NCBI RefSeq assembly: GCF_000002235.5
Contig: NW_022145609.1
Span: forward strand, 25,557,493-25,621,492
Direction: 5' to 3'
From: Strongylocentrotus purpuratus
Lineage: Eukaryota; Echinodermata; Echinoidea; Camarodonta; Strongylocentrotidae
Length of the DNA: 64,000 nucleotides
The notes beneath the pieces are model-generated. The model was not told the DNA's origin, did no database searches, and saw only the letters and a program-made list of their open reading frames with translations. Below, in pieces: positions 14,001 through 28,600 of this stretch. Both the position numbers and the translations under genes were made by a program. Position 1 is the first letter of the stretch. Each line of letters begins with the position of its first letter.

Positions 14001-17000
14001 ATTACTGAACATCACGGTCATTAAGGGTCGATTAATGAAAAGAAACAATCATTCACATAATTCAATAAAACATCAAATGAATTTTCTTTACTAGATACGG
14101 TTTAACTCATTTTGTTTGCTCGTAAATTGTGGTACAAAGTAGTTTACAGTTTCATTATTTATCACTCTAGTTATCCATATGGTCAATGTCCCGTAATTCA
14201 GTTAAACGTTATAACACCTTGCAAATCACCTTTGAGGATGAGGCCTGACGAGCAAGTTCGTGGTAGAAATCATCACGAAGGAAAAGATGACTGTATTGAT
14301 CGTCAGAGTCCTTTATCGTCAGGTCGGTAAGACAAGGCAGGAGACATAGAAACCTGGCTAGGTCACGTGATGCTGTGGGGTCATTCCCACGTAGATTACA
14401 ATCCTGAATACGCACCTTCTCTATCTGTTGAGATGCCATTCATGATAAAAAAAAAAAGAGAACTATCAATTTGAAACGATAAAGAATACATGATATACTT
14501 TTTTTCATTTTCATGATCGTAAGTGTATTAATTACATTGTAGGTTAAGACGCTCTAGAATGAAAACATAATAATGATGTACTTATAGTATTGCATGTCCA
14601 TTGAATTGCACCTACTATCAAGGTACCTTCTAAATGTGTTATGTACCGATATACATAAATTTCACAATTTGAATCTATTTGACTGTAAGCAAGCTTTTAG
14701 CTTGAAGTACTAAACCGAAAAAACAGATCAAGGGATGTGGTAGGAGCTGTAATGACTTAACATCACGGTCTTTAAGGGTCGATTATTTAAACGAAACAAT
14801 CATTCACATTATGGTAATAAAACATGAAATGACTTTTCTTTACTAGTTACGGTTTAACTCATTTCGGTTACTCGTAAATTGTGGTACAAAGTAGTTTACA
14901 GTTTCATTATTTATCATTCTAGGTAAACATATGGCCAATGTCCCGTATTCCAGGTAAACGTTATACACCTTGCAAATCACCTTTGAGGTTGAGGCATGAC
15001 GAGCAAGTTCGTGGAAGAAATCATCACGAAGGAAATGATCGTATTGATCGCCTGAGTCCTTTATCGTCAGGTCGGTAAGACAAGGCAGGAGACAAAGAAA
15101 CCTGGCTAGGTCACGTGATGCTGTTGGATCATTCTCGTCTAGATTACAACCCTGAATACACACCTTCTCTATCTGTTGAGATGCCATTCATGACAAAAAA
15201 AAGAGAACTTTCAATTTTAAACGATAGAGAATACATGACATACTTTTATCATTTTCATGATCGTAAGTGTATTAATTACATTGTAGATTAAGACGCTCTA
15301 GAATTAGAAAATAATGATGATGTACTTAGTACTGCATGTCCATCGAATTGCGCCTATTATCAAGGTACTCTTTCTTATGTGTTATATACCGATAAACATA
15401 AATTTAATTGTTTGAATTTATTTGACTGTAATTAAGCTTTTAGCTTGAAGTCCTAAAGCAAAACACATATCAAGGGATGTGATAGGAACTGTAATGACTG
15501 AACATCACGATCATTACGGGTCGATTAATGAAACGAAACAATCATTCACATTATGTAACAAGTCAACGCAAAGCGTAGCATCCCCTCGCAGGGTGCAAAT
15601 TGCCTATATACATCAAAACATTTGACTATACTAATATATAACTAGGCAAGGAAGTTTCACATATATAATTAGGTGTTTTTGCATATTTCATGAGCTATCT
15701 ATGACCTTTCACCTTAGACATACAAACTCAGAAATCGAACTTAGGCTGTACATGTATTTTTATACCTTCATATTAAACTTCATTAAAATCCGTCAAACAT
15801 TACTGAAGTTATCGATCGGAAACCAAATTTGTACGGACTGACGGACGCACCCACTGACGGACGCACGGACAGAAGGACGGACGGCGGCGTTTCTATATCC
15901 TCTCCGACTTCGTCGGCGAGGGGATAATAAAACATCAACGGACTTTTCTTTACTAGATACGGTTTAATTCATGTTGTTTGTTAGTAAATTGTGGTACAAA
16001 GTAGACAGTTTCATTATTTATCATTCTGGTTATCCATATGGCCAATGTCCCGTGTTTCAGTTAAACGTTATACACTTTGCAAATCACCTTGGAGGATGAG
16101 GCCTGGCGAGCGAGTTCGTGGTAGAAATCATCATGAAGGAAAAGAAATTGATCGTCTGAGTCCTTTAGCGTCAGGTCGGTAAGACAAGGCAGGAGACACA
16201 GAACCCTTGCTAGGTCACGTGATGCTGTGGGGTCATTCTCGTTTAGATTACAACCGTGAATGCACACCTTCTCTATCTGTTGAGATGCCATTCATGACAA
16301 AAAAAAAAAAAAAAAAATGAGAACTATCAATTTTGAACGATAGATAATACAAGATATACGTTTATCATTTTCATGATCGTAAGTGTATTAATTACATTGT
16401 AGGTTAAGACAGGCGCGGATCCACGGGCCTAATTCTTTCGGCCCGGCTATGGCAAGCCCTTTGTGTAAAAACTAGATAAACTCTGTTTTTCTCAGATAAC
16501 CTCTGTTTTTCTCAGATAAACTCTGTTTTTCTCAGATAAACTCAGTTTATCAACAGATAAACACAGTTTATCAGAAAAACTCAGTTTATCAGTTGATAAA
16601 CCCAGTTTATCAAGAAAAACTCAGTTTATCAACGATAAACTCAGTTTATCAACAGATAAACAGAGTTTATCAAAAAAACTCAGTTCATCAGTTGATAAAC
16701 TGAGTTTATCATTGATAAACACAGTTTTTCTGATAAACTGAGTTTATCTAGTTTTTACACAAAGGGGTTGCCATAGCCGGGCCGGAAGAATTAGGCCCGT
16801 GGATCCGCGCCTGGGTTAAGACGCTATAGAATTAGAAAATAATAATGATGAAGTAATTATTGCATGTCCATCGAATTGCGCCTATCATCAAGGTACTTTT
16901 TCTAAGTGTGCTATGTACCGATAAACATAAATTTCACACTTTGAATTAATTTGACTGTAATTAAGCTTTTAGCTTGAAGTCCTAAAGCAAAACACATATC

Positions 17001-19608
17001 AAGGGATGTGATAGGAACTGTAATGACTGCACATCACGATCGTTACAGGTCGATTAATGAAACGAAACAATCATTCACATTATGTACCGAAGTGTTTATC
17101 AATTATTTTGTAACTACTCTGTATTTTGTTTATGTGCTGGCAGTGGAGGCCAATTTTCTATGTTTTGAATATGGACCAATAAAATTATATATCTATTTAT
17201 TTATCTAATAAAACATCAACGGACTTTTCTTTACTAGATACGGTTTAATTCATGTTATTTGTTAGTAAATTGTGGTACAAAGTAGTTTACAGTTTCATTA
17301 TTCATCATTTAAGTTAACCATATGGCCAATGTCCTGTATTCCAGGTATTAATGTTATACACCTTGCAAATCACCTTTAAGGATGAGGCCTGACGAGCAAG
17401 TTCGTGGTAGAAATCATCACGAAGGAAAAGATCTTCGTATTGATCGTCATAGTCATTTATCGTCAGGTCGGTAAGACAAGGCAGGAGACATAGAATCCTT
17501 GCTAGGTCACGTGATGATGTGGGGTCATTCCCACGTAGATTACAACCCTGAATACACACCTTCTCTATCTGTTGAGATGACATTCATATAGGGACAACAA
17601 AAAAGAACACACAACATTTGAGAACTATCAATTTTAAACGATAGAGAATACATGATATACTTTTATTATTTTCATGATCGTAGTCTGTACTTGATTGTAG
17701 TCTGTACTTGATTGTAGTCTGTACTTTGTTCCAATATGTTATAAATTATAATATGTAATAGGGATACTAGTACTACAGAACAAAATATAGAGGGGGGGGG
17801 GGTTATAACAATATTAATTCATTCAATATAATTGAGATTACTGTATTTTGTACTCTGTAATTGGTTTCAATATGTTATATATTACAATTTGTATGAATTA
17901 ATATTATTTATTGAGTGAATATAATAAAGAATATTACAAAACAAAAAAAAGTAAGTGTATTAATTACTGCGTAGATTTAGATGCTATATAAGTAATACAT
18001 GTCCATCGAATTATGTTTATTATCAAAGTGATGATTTTAAAAAGTGTTGTGTATCAAAAATATAAATAATTACATTTTGAATTTATTTGAATGTGATTAA
18101 GCTTTGAACTTAAAGTTTTAAGTTAAAAAAGCAAGAAACATATTAAGGCATGTGCTTTACTAAGTTTAATAAACAATTAATCTCATTCCCAGTTTGTCTA
18201 GTGCCCATTTCGTCTACTATTCATAAGGTCTAACAATCGTTTGATGATGATTATTATTATTTATATACCTTACTTAAGAAATCCAGCCATCTGATTGGTC
18301 GAAGTTGCAGTCGTGGGTTTAGCCATTCCCGTAAATAAACAAAAATGCCAAACCTATGTAATAGGTCTAGAGTAAATCAGTAAAATCCCGGCAAAATAGT
18401 TCAATCTTGCTGAAATACCCTTTGCTTCACGTGTTAAAATCCGAGCGCGGATACCATACATTGTGTGTGGGCGAATTGGTCGCTAGCTTAATTGTTTTTA
18501 AAATGTCGATCGTACGACTAAATCCGGCCCAGATTCTACTTATAGTTTCCAAACAAGGCAAAAATGGCTGAAGAAACTCTTCCTAGATTTCAACTTCTCG
18601 ATGATGATCAATTGCAAGACTTGATTAATTCTGCTGACAGCAAGAACGGCAAAAGGGTACGTGGAATTCATGATGGAAACTGTTGGACATTTGTTCTTGG
18701 AAATTGTGTGCGCATACGTGTACATCGCTACAGCTACAACACGTAAACTACTACTACGAATTATGACATTGTTGCATCAATTCGACCATATCTTAAGTTA
18801 CCATAAACGTTATAAATTGGGGCGAAACGCATTTGAAAGCACAGAATATCTGCTATTTTCTGGGGAACTTGTAACCCAGCTGCCTTTTGTTCTTGAATGT
18901 TGTTACGCATTCACTTTCTGAGACAAAAGTCTATGGCAGATGCCATAATTTTGTGTTGATACATATGCAGATAAACTAAAAAAAAGCCAAGGTGGAGTCA
19001 TAAGTTGACTCTTCTTTTTTGGTATATAAAAGTAATAATGACTGCTTTAATATTTGAGACATAGTTGTTTTTATACGCTCTCAAAGCAGTCATTATTACT
19101 ATATTATGATTAAATGATTATAAGACCAAATGGATTATAGACGAAATTGGTATCAGACAAACTGGTAATTAGACCGACTCTCAATTAGGCCAAATGAGTG
19201 ATAGACCAGCTATAGACATATTGGAGATGCGACCAAATTAAACCAAATGACTTTTGGCCTAAATGATCATTAGACTAAATGATAAGTAGACCATGTGGAT
19301 AGAAGGCTGACTGGGTGTAGACCATTTTCGAATAGACCAATCCGGTATTAGACAGTCTGGTTGTATACCAAAGGGCTATAAACCATGAGGATTAATGCCT
19401 TACCAAAGGGCACATGCGCATCGACTTCGTTTCAAACCCGGGACCTCCTGGTTATACGAGACCACTGCTCTATCACTGAGCCATTGCGCCTCCTTTAGTA
19501 CATTTTATAGTTGAATACAAATTATCTGTTTGTAATCAAGCGAGTACCCTATCAACTCTTTCTCTCACATGTTGGTATTAACAATTTGTGGCAGATTTGT
19601 TTTGTAGG

Positions 19609-19646
<38 letters not shown>

Positions 19647-22600
19647 CCCTGTATTTCAAAAAAAGTTACATACTGTAGGGGAAGACATAGTAACAACTTA
19701 GCTTCCGAAAATTGAAGAAAAAAAAATTAATGATACAATGAAAGTTTCGAAGCCGATATATAAGAACTTTATACATGATAATGATTAATGATACACTGTT
19801 GGTCATAATGGTGGAATAATTATTTTTTTCCACAATTTATGGAATTATTTTGACAATGATTTTTTTCCTAACAGATCTAGATAATCGTATACATTCTCAA
19901 ATTTTATTGAATAATAATTTGCGAGTGTTTGTTTTGCGTGACTGCAAAAGCATGTGTGTGCTAATCAACTAGGGAACCTACGTCCTTAAGTCATAACTGA
20001 CAGTAATGAGGATTAATACCTCACAAAAGGGCACTAATATAGCTGATCGACACGATTTTCATCCTGGGGCCTCGAAGTAACGAGGCCATTGATTAGCCAC
20101 TGAAACAAACGAAAACAAACAAAGAAAATGCAATAGATTATCAATAATTCATTGCATTTTGCCCCGATCCCCAACAGAAAAAATCTTCTGTGTGGCCATG
20201 CCTTGATTCATAGTGCATGGCCCTACAGAGGTTTTTTCCTGTTTTTTGTATTTGTGGGGGCGGCCCCGTACCTAGCCACCGCTGCACACAGTCATGATTC
20301 AATGGCTTAGCAATGGCCTCGTTACTGTTAGGCCCCATGATTAAAACAGTGTCGACCAGCTATGTTAGTGCCCTTTTGTGAGGCATGCATTAATCCTCGT
20401 TACTGTCAGTTATGACTTAGGTCCCTTAGTTGAATAGCATAGTATCACACACATGCTTTAGCAGTCACGCAAATCAAACACTCGCAAACTATTATTCAAT
20501 AACATCTGAGAATGTATACTAATATTAGATCTATTAGGAATAAATCATTGTCAAAATCATTCCATAAATTGGATTAAAAACCAATTATTTCACCTTTATG
20601 ACCAGCATTGTACATTAAGACAAATGAAAGTATAGCTTCCAGCTGTCCTGCATGAAACCACAGAAGACGTATAAAAGGCAGTCATAGGAAAAACATTATA
20701 ATTCTGAAATTCCATAGTAAAACTCAGAGGCAAAGATCATCACGATCATATTTAACATGAGCAGATAAAAAGGTATAAAATAATTTAAAGACCAGTTTGC
20801 ATGATGAAACATTGTCGAAAGATATAATTAATTAATATACGTATCACAAACACTCTCTTATTGTAAAACAAACCCATGTAATTTATTGCCAATTGTGTTT
20901 GAATTTTTCACATTTCGTCCTTGCAGTTAATCCCTGTCCGCCTAAGCTTAAATTATGTTATATTCTTTACGGTACATCAAATCGGCCTCCTCTCAGACCA
21001 CTTCTATGGGCATTTACCATGTCTATGATTTACTATGCAAACGGCCTGTACCTACCATTCCTTTGATATGCGTTCCAACACAAGTTTTCCGTTTCCATGA
21101 GTTTTAACAATTTGACCATTAAAGATAAAATGTCTTTTTTCCTCCCTCTCGTTGTCTTCTCTCTCTCTCTCTTTAAAAAAAAAAAAAAAAAAAAACCATT
21201 TTAAGTATTACAAACAAGTAGAAGGGCGGGGGGGGGGGGGGGGGGGGGAGCTCGGTGTCTCGGGCCCCGAGCCCCGCCGTTCTGCGGGCCCTGATTTCTA
21301 CTATTGATACTACTACTACTACTTCTACTACTATTACTACTAATACCGCTATTACTACTAGCTACTAACACAAAAATAACAATGGCACGGTGTTTCTTCA
21401 ATTTTTTAAATGTTACATAACAAGGCACGGAAATAAATTCCCACTTTCTAAAACAAGTTTTGTTAATCTTTCTGTCGGAAAGGTACAAAAACTTTTCAAT
21501 TCTTTTAGGCGAGTTAGAAAGAAGTAATGCATAATTTAAAATATGTTTATCATAATTTATACATATACCCAAGGGATATAGAGCAAACTTGCATGAATCA
21601 ATTGAGATTTTTATTTCCTGTGTTAAACTTCTGATCTTTCCTTCCTCGGGTACTAGGAAATGTCAATGGCAAGATTTAATTCGATGAAAAGTAACAAACG
21701 TTAGAAATCACCTTTGAGGAAGAAGCAAGACGAGAAAGTTCCTGGTAAAAATCATCATGTAGATATCCACAATACCCATTTACCATCAAGTCGGTGAGAC
21801 AAGGCTGAAGACAGAGAAATCTGGCTAGGTCACGTGATGCTGTTGAATCATTATTCTTCAGATTGCAATATTCTAAGTACAACTTTTGAATCTGTTGAAA
21901 GTGAAAGATGACGACAGAAATGATGATGATAATCTTATATAATATCAATGATTATTAAAGATGATGAAAATAATATTAAAAGTAAATGAAAATGATGACG
22001 AATGTACTGATAAAAATAATAACACCAATAAAATCATCAATACATGTAATTCAACTAACCGCCTATTATTTTTACTATTCATTAATATCAAATTACATTT
22101 CATCAAGGAAGCCCATTCATCAACGGTTTATCTACATGTCTGTTGTCATTCTACATTACCAATGCATGGGCGTTAGGCTTTTCGAAATGAAGCAAATTTT
22201 CTTTCTTTTCCTCTCAAAAAGCACCACTTATAAACATGCTCAGGGGTTGATTGATGAATGCTTATATGAGATTAATTTTGAAGGAAAAATAGTACTGATA
22301 AGAGGCGCAATTATAGTTAACAGTGACTTATTTCGCTTCCCTCCTACTACGCGATTAAGATATCTGTGTAAAATGAAAATAAACAGTGATTGACCACAGG
22401 GGCGTAAATCCCGGGGGGATGGGGGGCTGCATCCCCCCCGGCTTGAAGTAGGGGGGGATGGCCTGTACAATCATCCCCCCTGATATTACAAAAAAAAAGA
22501 GAGAAAAAAAGGAAGAAGAAGAAGAAGAAGAAGAAAGAAGAAGAAGAAGAAAAAAAATGTGATTGTTTCAATTTAAGCATAATACATGAGAAATGAGTTA

Positions 22601-25600
22601 TTTTTTTAATGTAAGTATAACTGTATAGCCTACACGGATATAGCATGTCACGATCATTAAGAGTAGTTGCGCGACGTGCGCGAACAAGCACTTCATAAAC
22701 TTTAGAATAATTTTTCGTTATTTTGCAAGGTATTATTATAGCCCAGACGTAAAGTGCGCTAGCGCGCGAGCGCTTAAAAAGTGCAATAATGTACAGTAGA
22801 TGCCCGGCTCCCCCCACTTAGTTTTATTTAGGGTACGCGTACGCTCGTTCCCGCCCTTTGAAAGCACCCCCCACCCTATCTCAGGACTGCCAACATTTCT
22901 GAATCCCCCTTTCGCCGGCTTTTCGCTGGCTTTTCCTACCTTGGAGACCCCTCCCCCCCCCCAAATCTGGAACACTACTAAATGTACAACCCCCCCTCCC
23001 CCAAATCCGGAACACTACTTAATGTACAACCCCCCCCCCCCCCCAATTTCAAGTGAGCTCTAGTCGATCGAGGGGGACTGGGGCCAATGCTTTTACTTTT
23101 CAAAATGAAATAATCCTGAATGAGCTTTCAAAGCTAGCAGGAATTTCAGGAATTTGATCCCGGGATTTGATATTCAAGATATTTTATAACCTCCTTTTTA
23201 CATTTCTCAGGAGTCCAAAGAAAGAGAGAAAAAAACACACCCCTTTTTAAAGAAATTAAGAGTCGAGAATGGTACAACTAATCGTCTTCTTTCTCTAATG
23301 ATTTAATGAAACGTGATAGCTTCCGCGCTTCGCGCGGGAGGGAGGGGGGGGGGAGAAAAAAAACTGAATTCAAATGAGGATTAAAAGTCGAGAACGGTAC
23401 AACGAATCGTCTTCTTTCTCTAATGATTTAATGAAACGTAAAAGCTTCCGCACTTCGCGCGGGAGGGAAGGGGGGGGGGGGGGAGGAGGGAAAAACTGAA
23501 TTCAGATGAAGATTAAAAGTCGAGAACGGTACAACGAATCGTCTTTTTTCTCCAATGATTTTATGAAACGTAAAAGCTTCCGCGCTTCGCGCAGAAGGGG
23601 GGAAGGGAAAAACTGAATTCAGATGAGGATTAAAAGTCGAGAATGGTACAACGAATCGTCTTCTTTCCCTAATGATTTAATGAAACGTAAAAGCTTCCGC
23701 GCTTCGCGCGGGAGGGAAGGGGGAACTGAAATCAGACGAGGATTAAGAGTCGAGAACGGTACAACGAATCGTCTTCTTTCTCCAATGATTTTATGAAACG
23801 TAAAAGCTTAGGCGCTTCGCGCGGGAGGGGAGGCGGGAACTGAATTCAGACGAGGATTAAGAGTCGAGAACGGAACAACGAATCGTCTTCTTTCTCTAAT
23901 GATTTAATAAAACGTAAAAGCTTCCGCGCTTCGCGCGGGGGGGGGGGGGGGGGGAAGGGGGGGGAGCTGAATTCAGACGAGGATTAAAAGTCGAGAACGG
24001 TACAACGAATCGTCTTCTTTCTCCAATGATTTTATGAAACGTAAGAGCTTCCGCGCTTCGCGCAGGAGGGGGGAAGGGAAAAACTGAACTCAGATGAGGA
24101 TTAAAAGTCGAGAACGGTACAACTAATCGTCTTCTTTCCCTAATGATTTAATCAAACGTAAAAGCTTCCGCGCTTCGCGCGGGAGGGAAGGGGGAACTGA
24201 AATCAGACGAGGATTAAGAGTCTAGAACGGTACAACGAATCGTCTTCTTTCTACAATGATTTTATGAAACGTAAAAGCTTCCGCGCTTCGCGCGGGAGGG
24301 AAGGGGGAACTGAAATCAGACGAGGATTAAGAGTCGAGAACGGTACAACGAATCGTCTTCTTTCTCTAATGATTTAATGAAACGTAAAAGCTTCCGCGCT
24401 TCGCGCGGGAGGGAAGGGGGAACTGAAATCAGACGAGGATTAAGAGTCGAGAACGGTACAACGAATCGTCTTCTTTCTCTAATGATTTAATGAAACGTAA
24501 AAGCTTCCGCGCTTTGCGCAGGAGGGGGGAAGGAAAAAACTGAATTCAGATGAGGATTAAAAGTCGAGAACGGTACAACGAATCGTCTTCTTTCTCTAAT
24601 GATTTAATGAAACGTAAAAGCTTCCGCGCTTCGCGCGGGAGGGGGGGGGGGGGGGGGGGGGACTGAATTCAGACGAGGATTAAAAGTCGAGAACGGTACA
24701 ACGAATCGTTTCTTTCTCCAATAATTTTATGTAACGCAAAAGCTTCCGCGCTTCGCGCAGGAGGGGGGAAGGGAAAAACTGAATTCAGATGAGGATTAAA
24801 AGTCGAGAACGGTACAACTAATCGTCTTCTTTCCCTAATGATTTAATGAAACGTAAAAGCTTCCGCGCTTTGCGCAGGAGGGGGGAAGGAAAAAACTGAA
24901 TTCAGATGAGGATTAAAAGTCGAGAACGGTACAACGAATCGTCTTCTTTCTCTAATGATTTAATGAAACGTAAAAGCTTCCGCGCTTCGCGCGGGAGGGG
25001 GGGGGGGGGGGGGGGGGGGGGACTGAATTCAGACGAGGATTAAAAGTCGAGAACGGTACAACGAATCGTTTCTTTCTCCAATAATTTTATGAAACGCAAA
25101 AGCTTCCGCGCTTCGCGCAGGAGGGGGGAAGGGAAAAAACTGAATTCAGATGAGGATTAAAAGTCGAGAACGGTACAACTAATCGTCTTCTTTCCCTAAT
25201 GATTTAATGAAACGTAAAAGCTTCCGCGCTTCGCGCGGGAGGGAAGGGGGGGGGGGGGAACTGAATTCAGACGAGGATTATTTTCGAGAACGGTACAACG
25301 AATCGTCTTCTTTCTCTAATATTGTTTGTTGTTTGTTCGTTTGTGTGTGTGCGTGTGTGTGTGCGTGCGTGTGTGTGTGTGTGTGTGCGTGTGTGTGTGT
25401 GTTTGTGCGTGCGCGATCGCACGCGCTTGCGTAAATTAGTGTGAGCGTGTGCTCGTGCTAGTATGTGATGGCTATCGTCGATCATCCCCCCACTCCTCGG
25501 TACGGATTTACGCCCCTGATTGACCATGTTCATGGCAAAGTGCTCTTCTGAACACACTAAAATTGTGTCTTAACATGCTCAATGTTGACATCATGTTGAT

Positions 25601-28600
25601 GTGATTACACGGAAAAGAGTTCATTTCGACAAAACGTGCGAAATGAGAGATCAAGTTTATTTTCGTGCAATGACTTAAAACACGCATTCAAATTGGGTTC
25701 TATTTTTGTTATACCACAACAAAAAACGATTCGTTTTTACCATCGTCGAGTCTTAACTCTTGTCTGAATTTAGTTTTCCCCCCTCCGGGCAAGGCGCGGA
25801 AGCTTTGACGTTTCATTAAATTACAGAGAAAGAAGACGATTCGTTGTACCGTTCTCGACTCTTAATCCTCGTCTGAATTTAGTCCCCCCCCCCCCCCCGC
25901 CCACGCGCGAAGCTTTGACATTTCATTGATTTCTTACAGAAAGAAGACGATGCGTTGTACCGTTCCGACTCTTAATCCTAGTCTGAATTCAGTTCCACCC
26001 CCCCCCCTCTCGCGCGAAGCGTGGAAGCTTTGACGTTTCATTAAATTATTAGAGAAAGAAGGCGATTCGTTGTTCCATTCTTGACTCTTAATCCTTGTCT
26101 CAATTTTCAAAAATGTTTCTTTATCTGCTCCTTTTTGTTCCTACGTCCTCTTACTTTTCCTCTTCTCTCTCCTCTCTCTTTTTTTCGGGGGGGGGGGGGG
26201 TTCCTTTTTCGTCGGCTTGAAGGGAGGCGGCGACGTTCATAAATATTTTCCCGATTTGCTAAGATTTTGCCATGTTCAACAACAATGCAATGTTAGGTCA
26301 TATGGGTAACTTCTCATTAACATTTGCGACATATCGAGGAACATAATCAATGAGAAGAACTGGCTGCCAATACACTGACACACTTATAATTACCTTCGAG
26401 TCTATTTTTCTTTCGTTTTCCTCTAAACACCAAGCATTGGAGAAGATGGTTTTCTCCATCAGACTCAACTCCTGTATGGATGTCCGATTGCACAGAGCAT
26501 CCGCTAAGCTTGATGACATTCTTATACATTTGAGTTGCTTCTGGGCCTGTTACAAATAAATATGATTAGTTAATTATAAAGTTGATATTCATGTCACACC
26601 GAGACCGACACAAGTCAAAAATAGACCGCTCAAACAATTTCATTACCCGATTCGTCGGAGTATCTATCCAGAACCAGATCCAGAATGACGAAAAGTAAGT
26701 CGGTTTGAAATCGGTTTATAGTCATTTCCGAAGTGTCAATGAGGTATAAATGAGTCCAGATTAAAATTCAAGAGGTATGGTCGCATTTGTGAAATTTTGA
26801 TCGCAGGACCGTAGTGAAAATAGGTCTTGTTAAATTGCTGCTACATGACAACATTTTGAAAATATTTGGTTGTAGAAATAGGTAAAAAAAGTCTGGAGCA
26901 GAGACTCATTCTCGTAAATTTTAATCAAATGCAATCGTGCTGCATTGTGATTCATAGGAGGTAACCTCCACCCATCATATCGGATTTGTATATTATCGAG
27001 CGATTACTGATTATTATCATAAAGAAATGCAATAAATTATATTTGTGGTTAATGTTAATAATATCTAGTTCTTCAGATCTGTGCGTATTTTTTCCAATCA
27101 ATATTTTGTTCCACTGGACGAGAGTTTCGGTTATTGCTCATGATGTTTAACTTCGAAACGGCATAAGCCCGAAGGTGAAATTACTGGGTTAACATATGTA
27201 ATTTTGCTTATTACATCTACATCAGGTCTGTGATTAAAAGTGTGTTCATATTGTATCGATGCCTCAAAAAATATATATATTTACCTGGTCATGTTGAATA
27301 TTAACCTTCATCCTGTTTTCCATGTTGATAGCCGACACAATGGGGTCGAGATCCTCATCAGTGTAACAGTGAATGACGCTGTAAAGACACGTCATTGAAT
27401 AGAGTTATATACTTTTAAAGTCTTTCATCCAGTTTCGCATGAAGTACGAAAGAATCGAGCAACTTATTCCTCCTCGAAAGAAAAAGAAAAACGTTTACAG
27501 CGTCCTGGCGTCATTCGTTAATGTGGCCTTACAATAGCTAATTATATGCTGTGGCGAGGATTAAAAAAAATAATTATGCGAAAATAAAGTGACATAAACT
27601 AATGGAATGCAATCCTAAAGGGATGTTCAAAAATTTAGTTGGAACATTAATATTTGATTGGCAAATATGACTATTTTGCTCATGCTCGATTTGTCAACAT
27701 ATACGTTATCTACCCCTCTCCCTTAACATGTAAATACTAGTTACATTCATTATGTTCAGACAGGTAAAAAGTGTCACTAAGGAACGCTGATAAGTTTGAC
27801 ATGTACAACTTGTTTGTACTTGAAACTGAAGCAAATAAGGGGCTGTGATCCTGAAGCGGTGAGTGGGGCAGATGTGGGCACATGTCTCCATCCCTTGGCA
27901 ATTTAGAAAAAGTTGCAACCAAAATATAAATTGAGTACCACAGTTTCCAAAAGGGAAAACATTCCTGAAAATAAGTCCTTAGTGCATCGTGTAAACTAAA
28001 TCTATTTTGACGTTAACGGGGTAATGGAACGCATTACTTACTATACGGTATTTTGATCCCGAATGTTAAGATTATATCACTGGCAGACATTTGGTTATAA
28101 GGAAGTGAACAAAATGAGCTTAATAGGTTTCACTATAAGCAAATAGTAAAGGATAAGTGTCCCGTGCGAAATCCTCGGCTGGCCCGTCACTCCAGATAGG
28201 AAATACAAATAGTGTCAAAGAAAACCTAGCATAATGCCACAAAGTACACGCATTGTACAGGTAAAGGCACATGTTCAGAATTCCAATTTAATTACCTTGC
28301 TTGGTGGCTACGCTCCATTGCGCGTTTGTATTAAAACAAGTCTGGCTACTGTCATCATCAATCTATTGCAATTCGCGTCTTTTACGAATATAAGCTTGCC
28401 GAGCCTAGAGTCACCTAGAGTCTCTTACGTTTGTACACATTACCTCCAGAATCAAGTTTCAGACATGCAATTTGCGAAAACCTCCATAATCTAGATTTGG
28501 GTATCCCCCTCCCTCGCTACATAATACTATGTAATAACACTGCGAAAGGTCTTAGATATAATCAGGGATCGGAGTGTTGTTAAAAGTGCGGGGGGGGGGG

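Larger units (their letters stand above)
11500..17680 (-). repeat. Tandem LRR-exon array, about 750-770 bp unit, seven copies
   Basis: Each unit holds one phase-0 LRR exon and a homologous intron (landmarks: GTGTATTAATTACATTGTA; AAGGGATGTGGTAGGAGC; CGAAACAATCATTCACATTATG). Exon starts are spaced 771, 756, 771 and 748 bp, and wider where elements have inserted (16410-16813, 15556-15926, and extra sequence at 17690-17945). Units 11932-13400 and 13459-14930 form an A-B/A-B higher-order repeat offset by 1527 bp. Confidence 0.93.

Noticed and set aside
23250..25310. CRISPR-like regular repeats
   Set aside because: Units are contiguous satellite copies without unique spacers and lie in a eukaryotic transposon; no cas genes.
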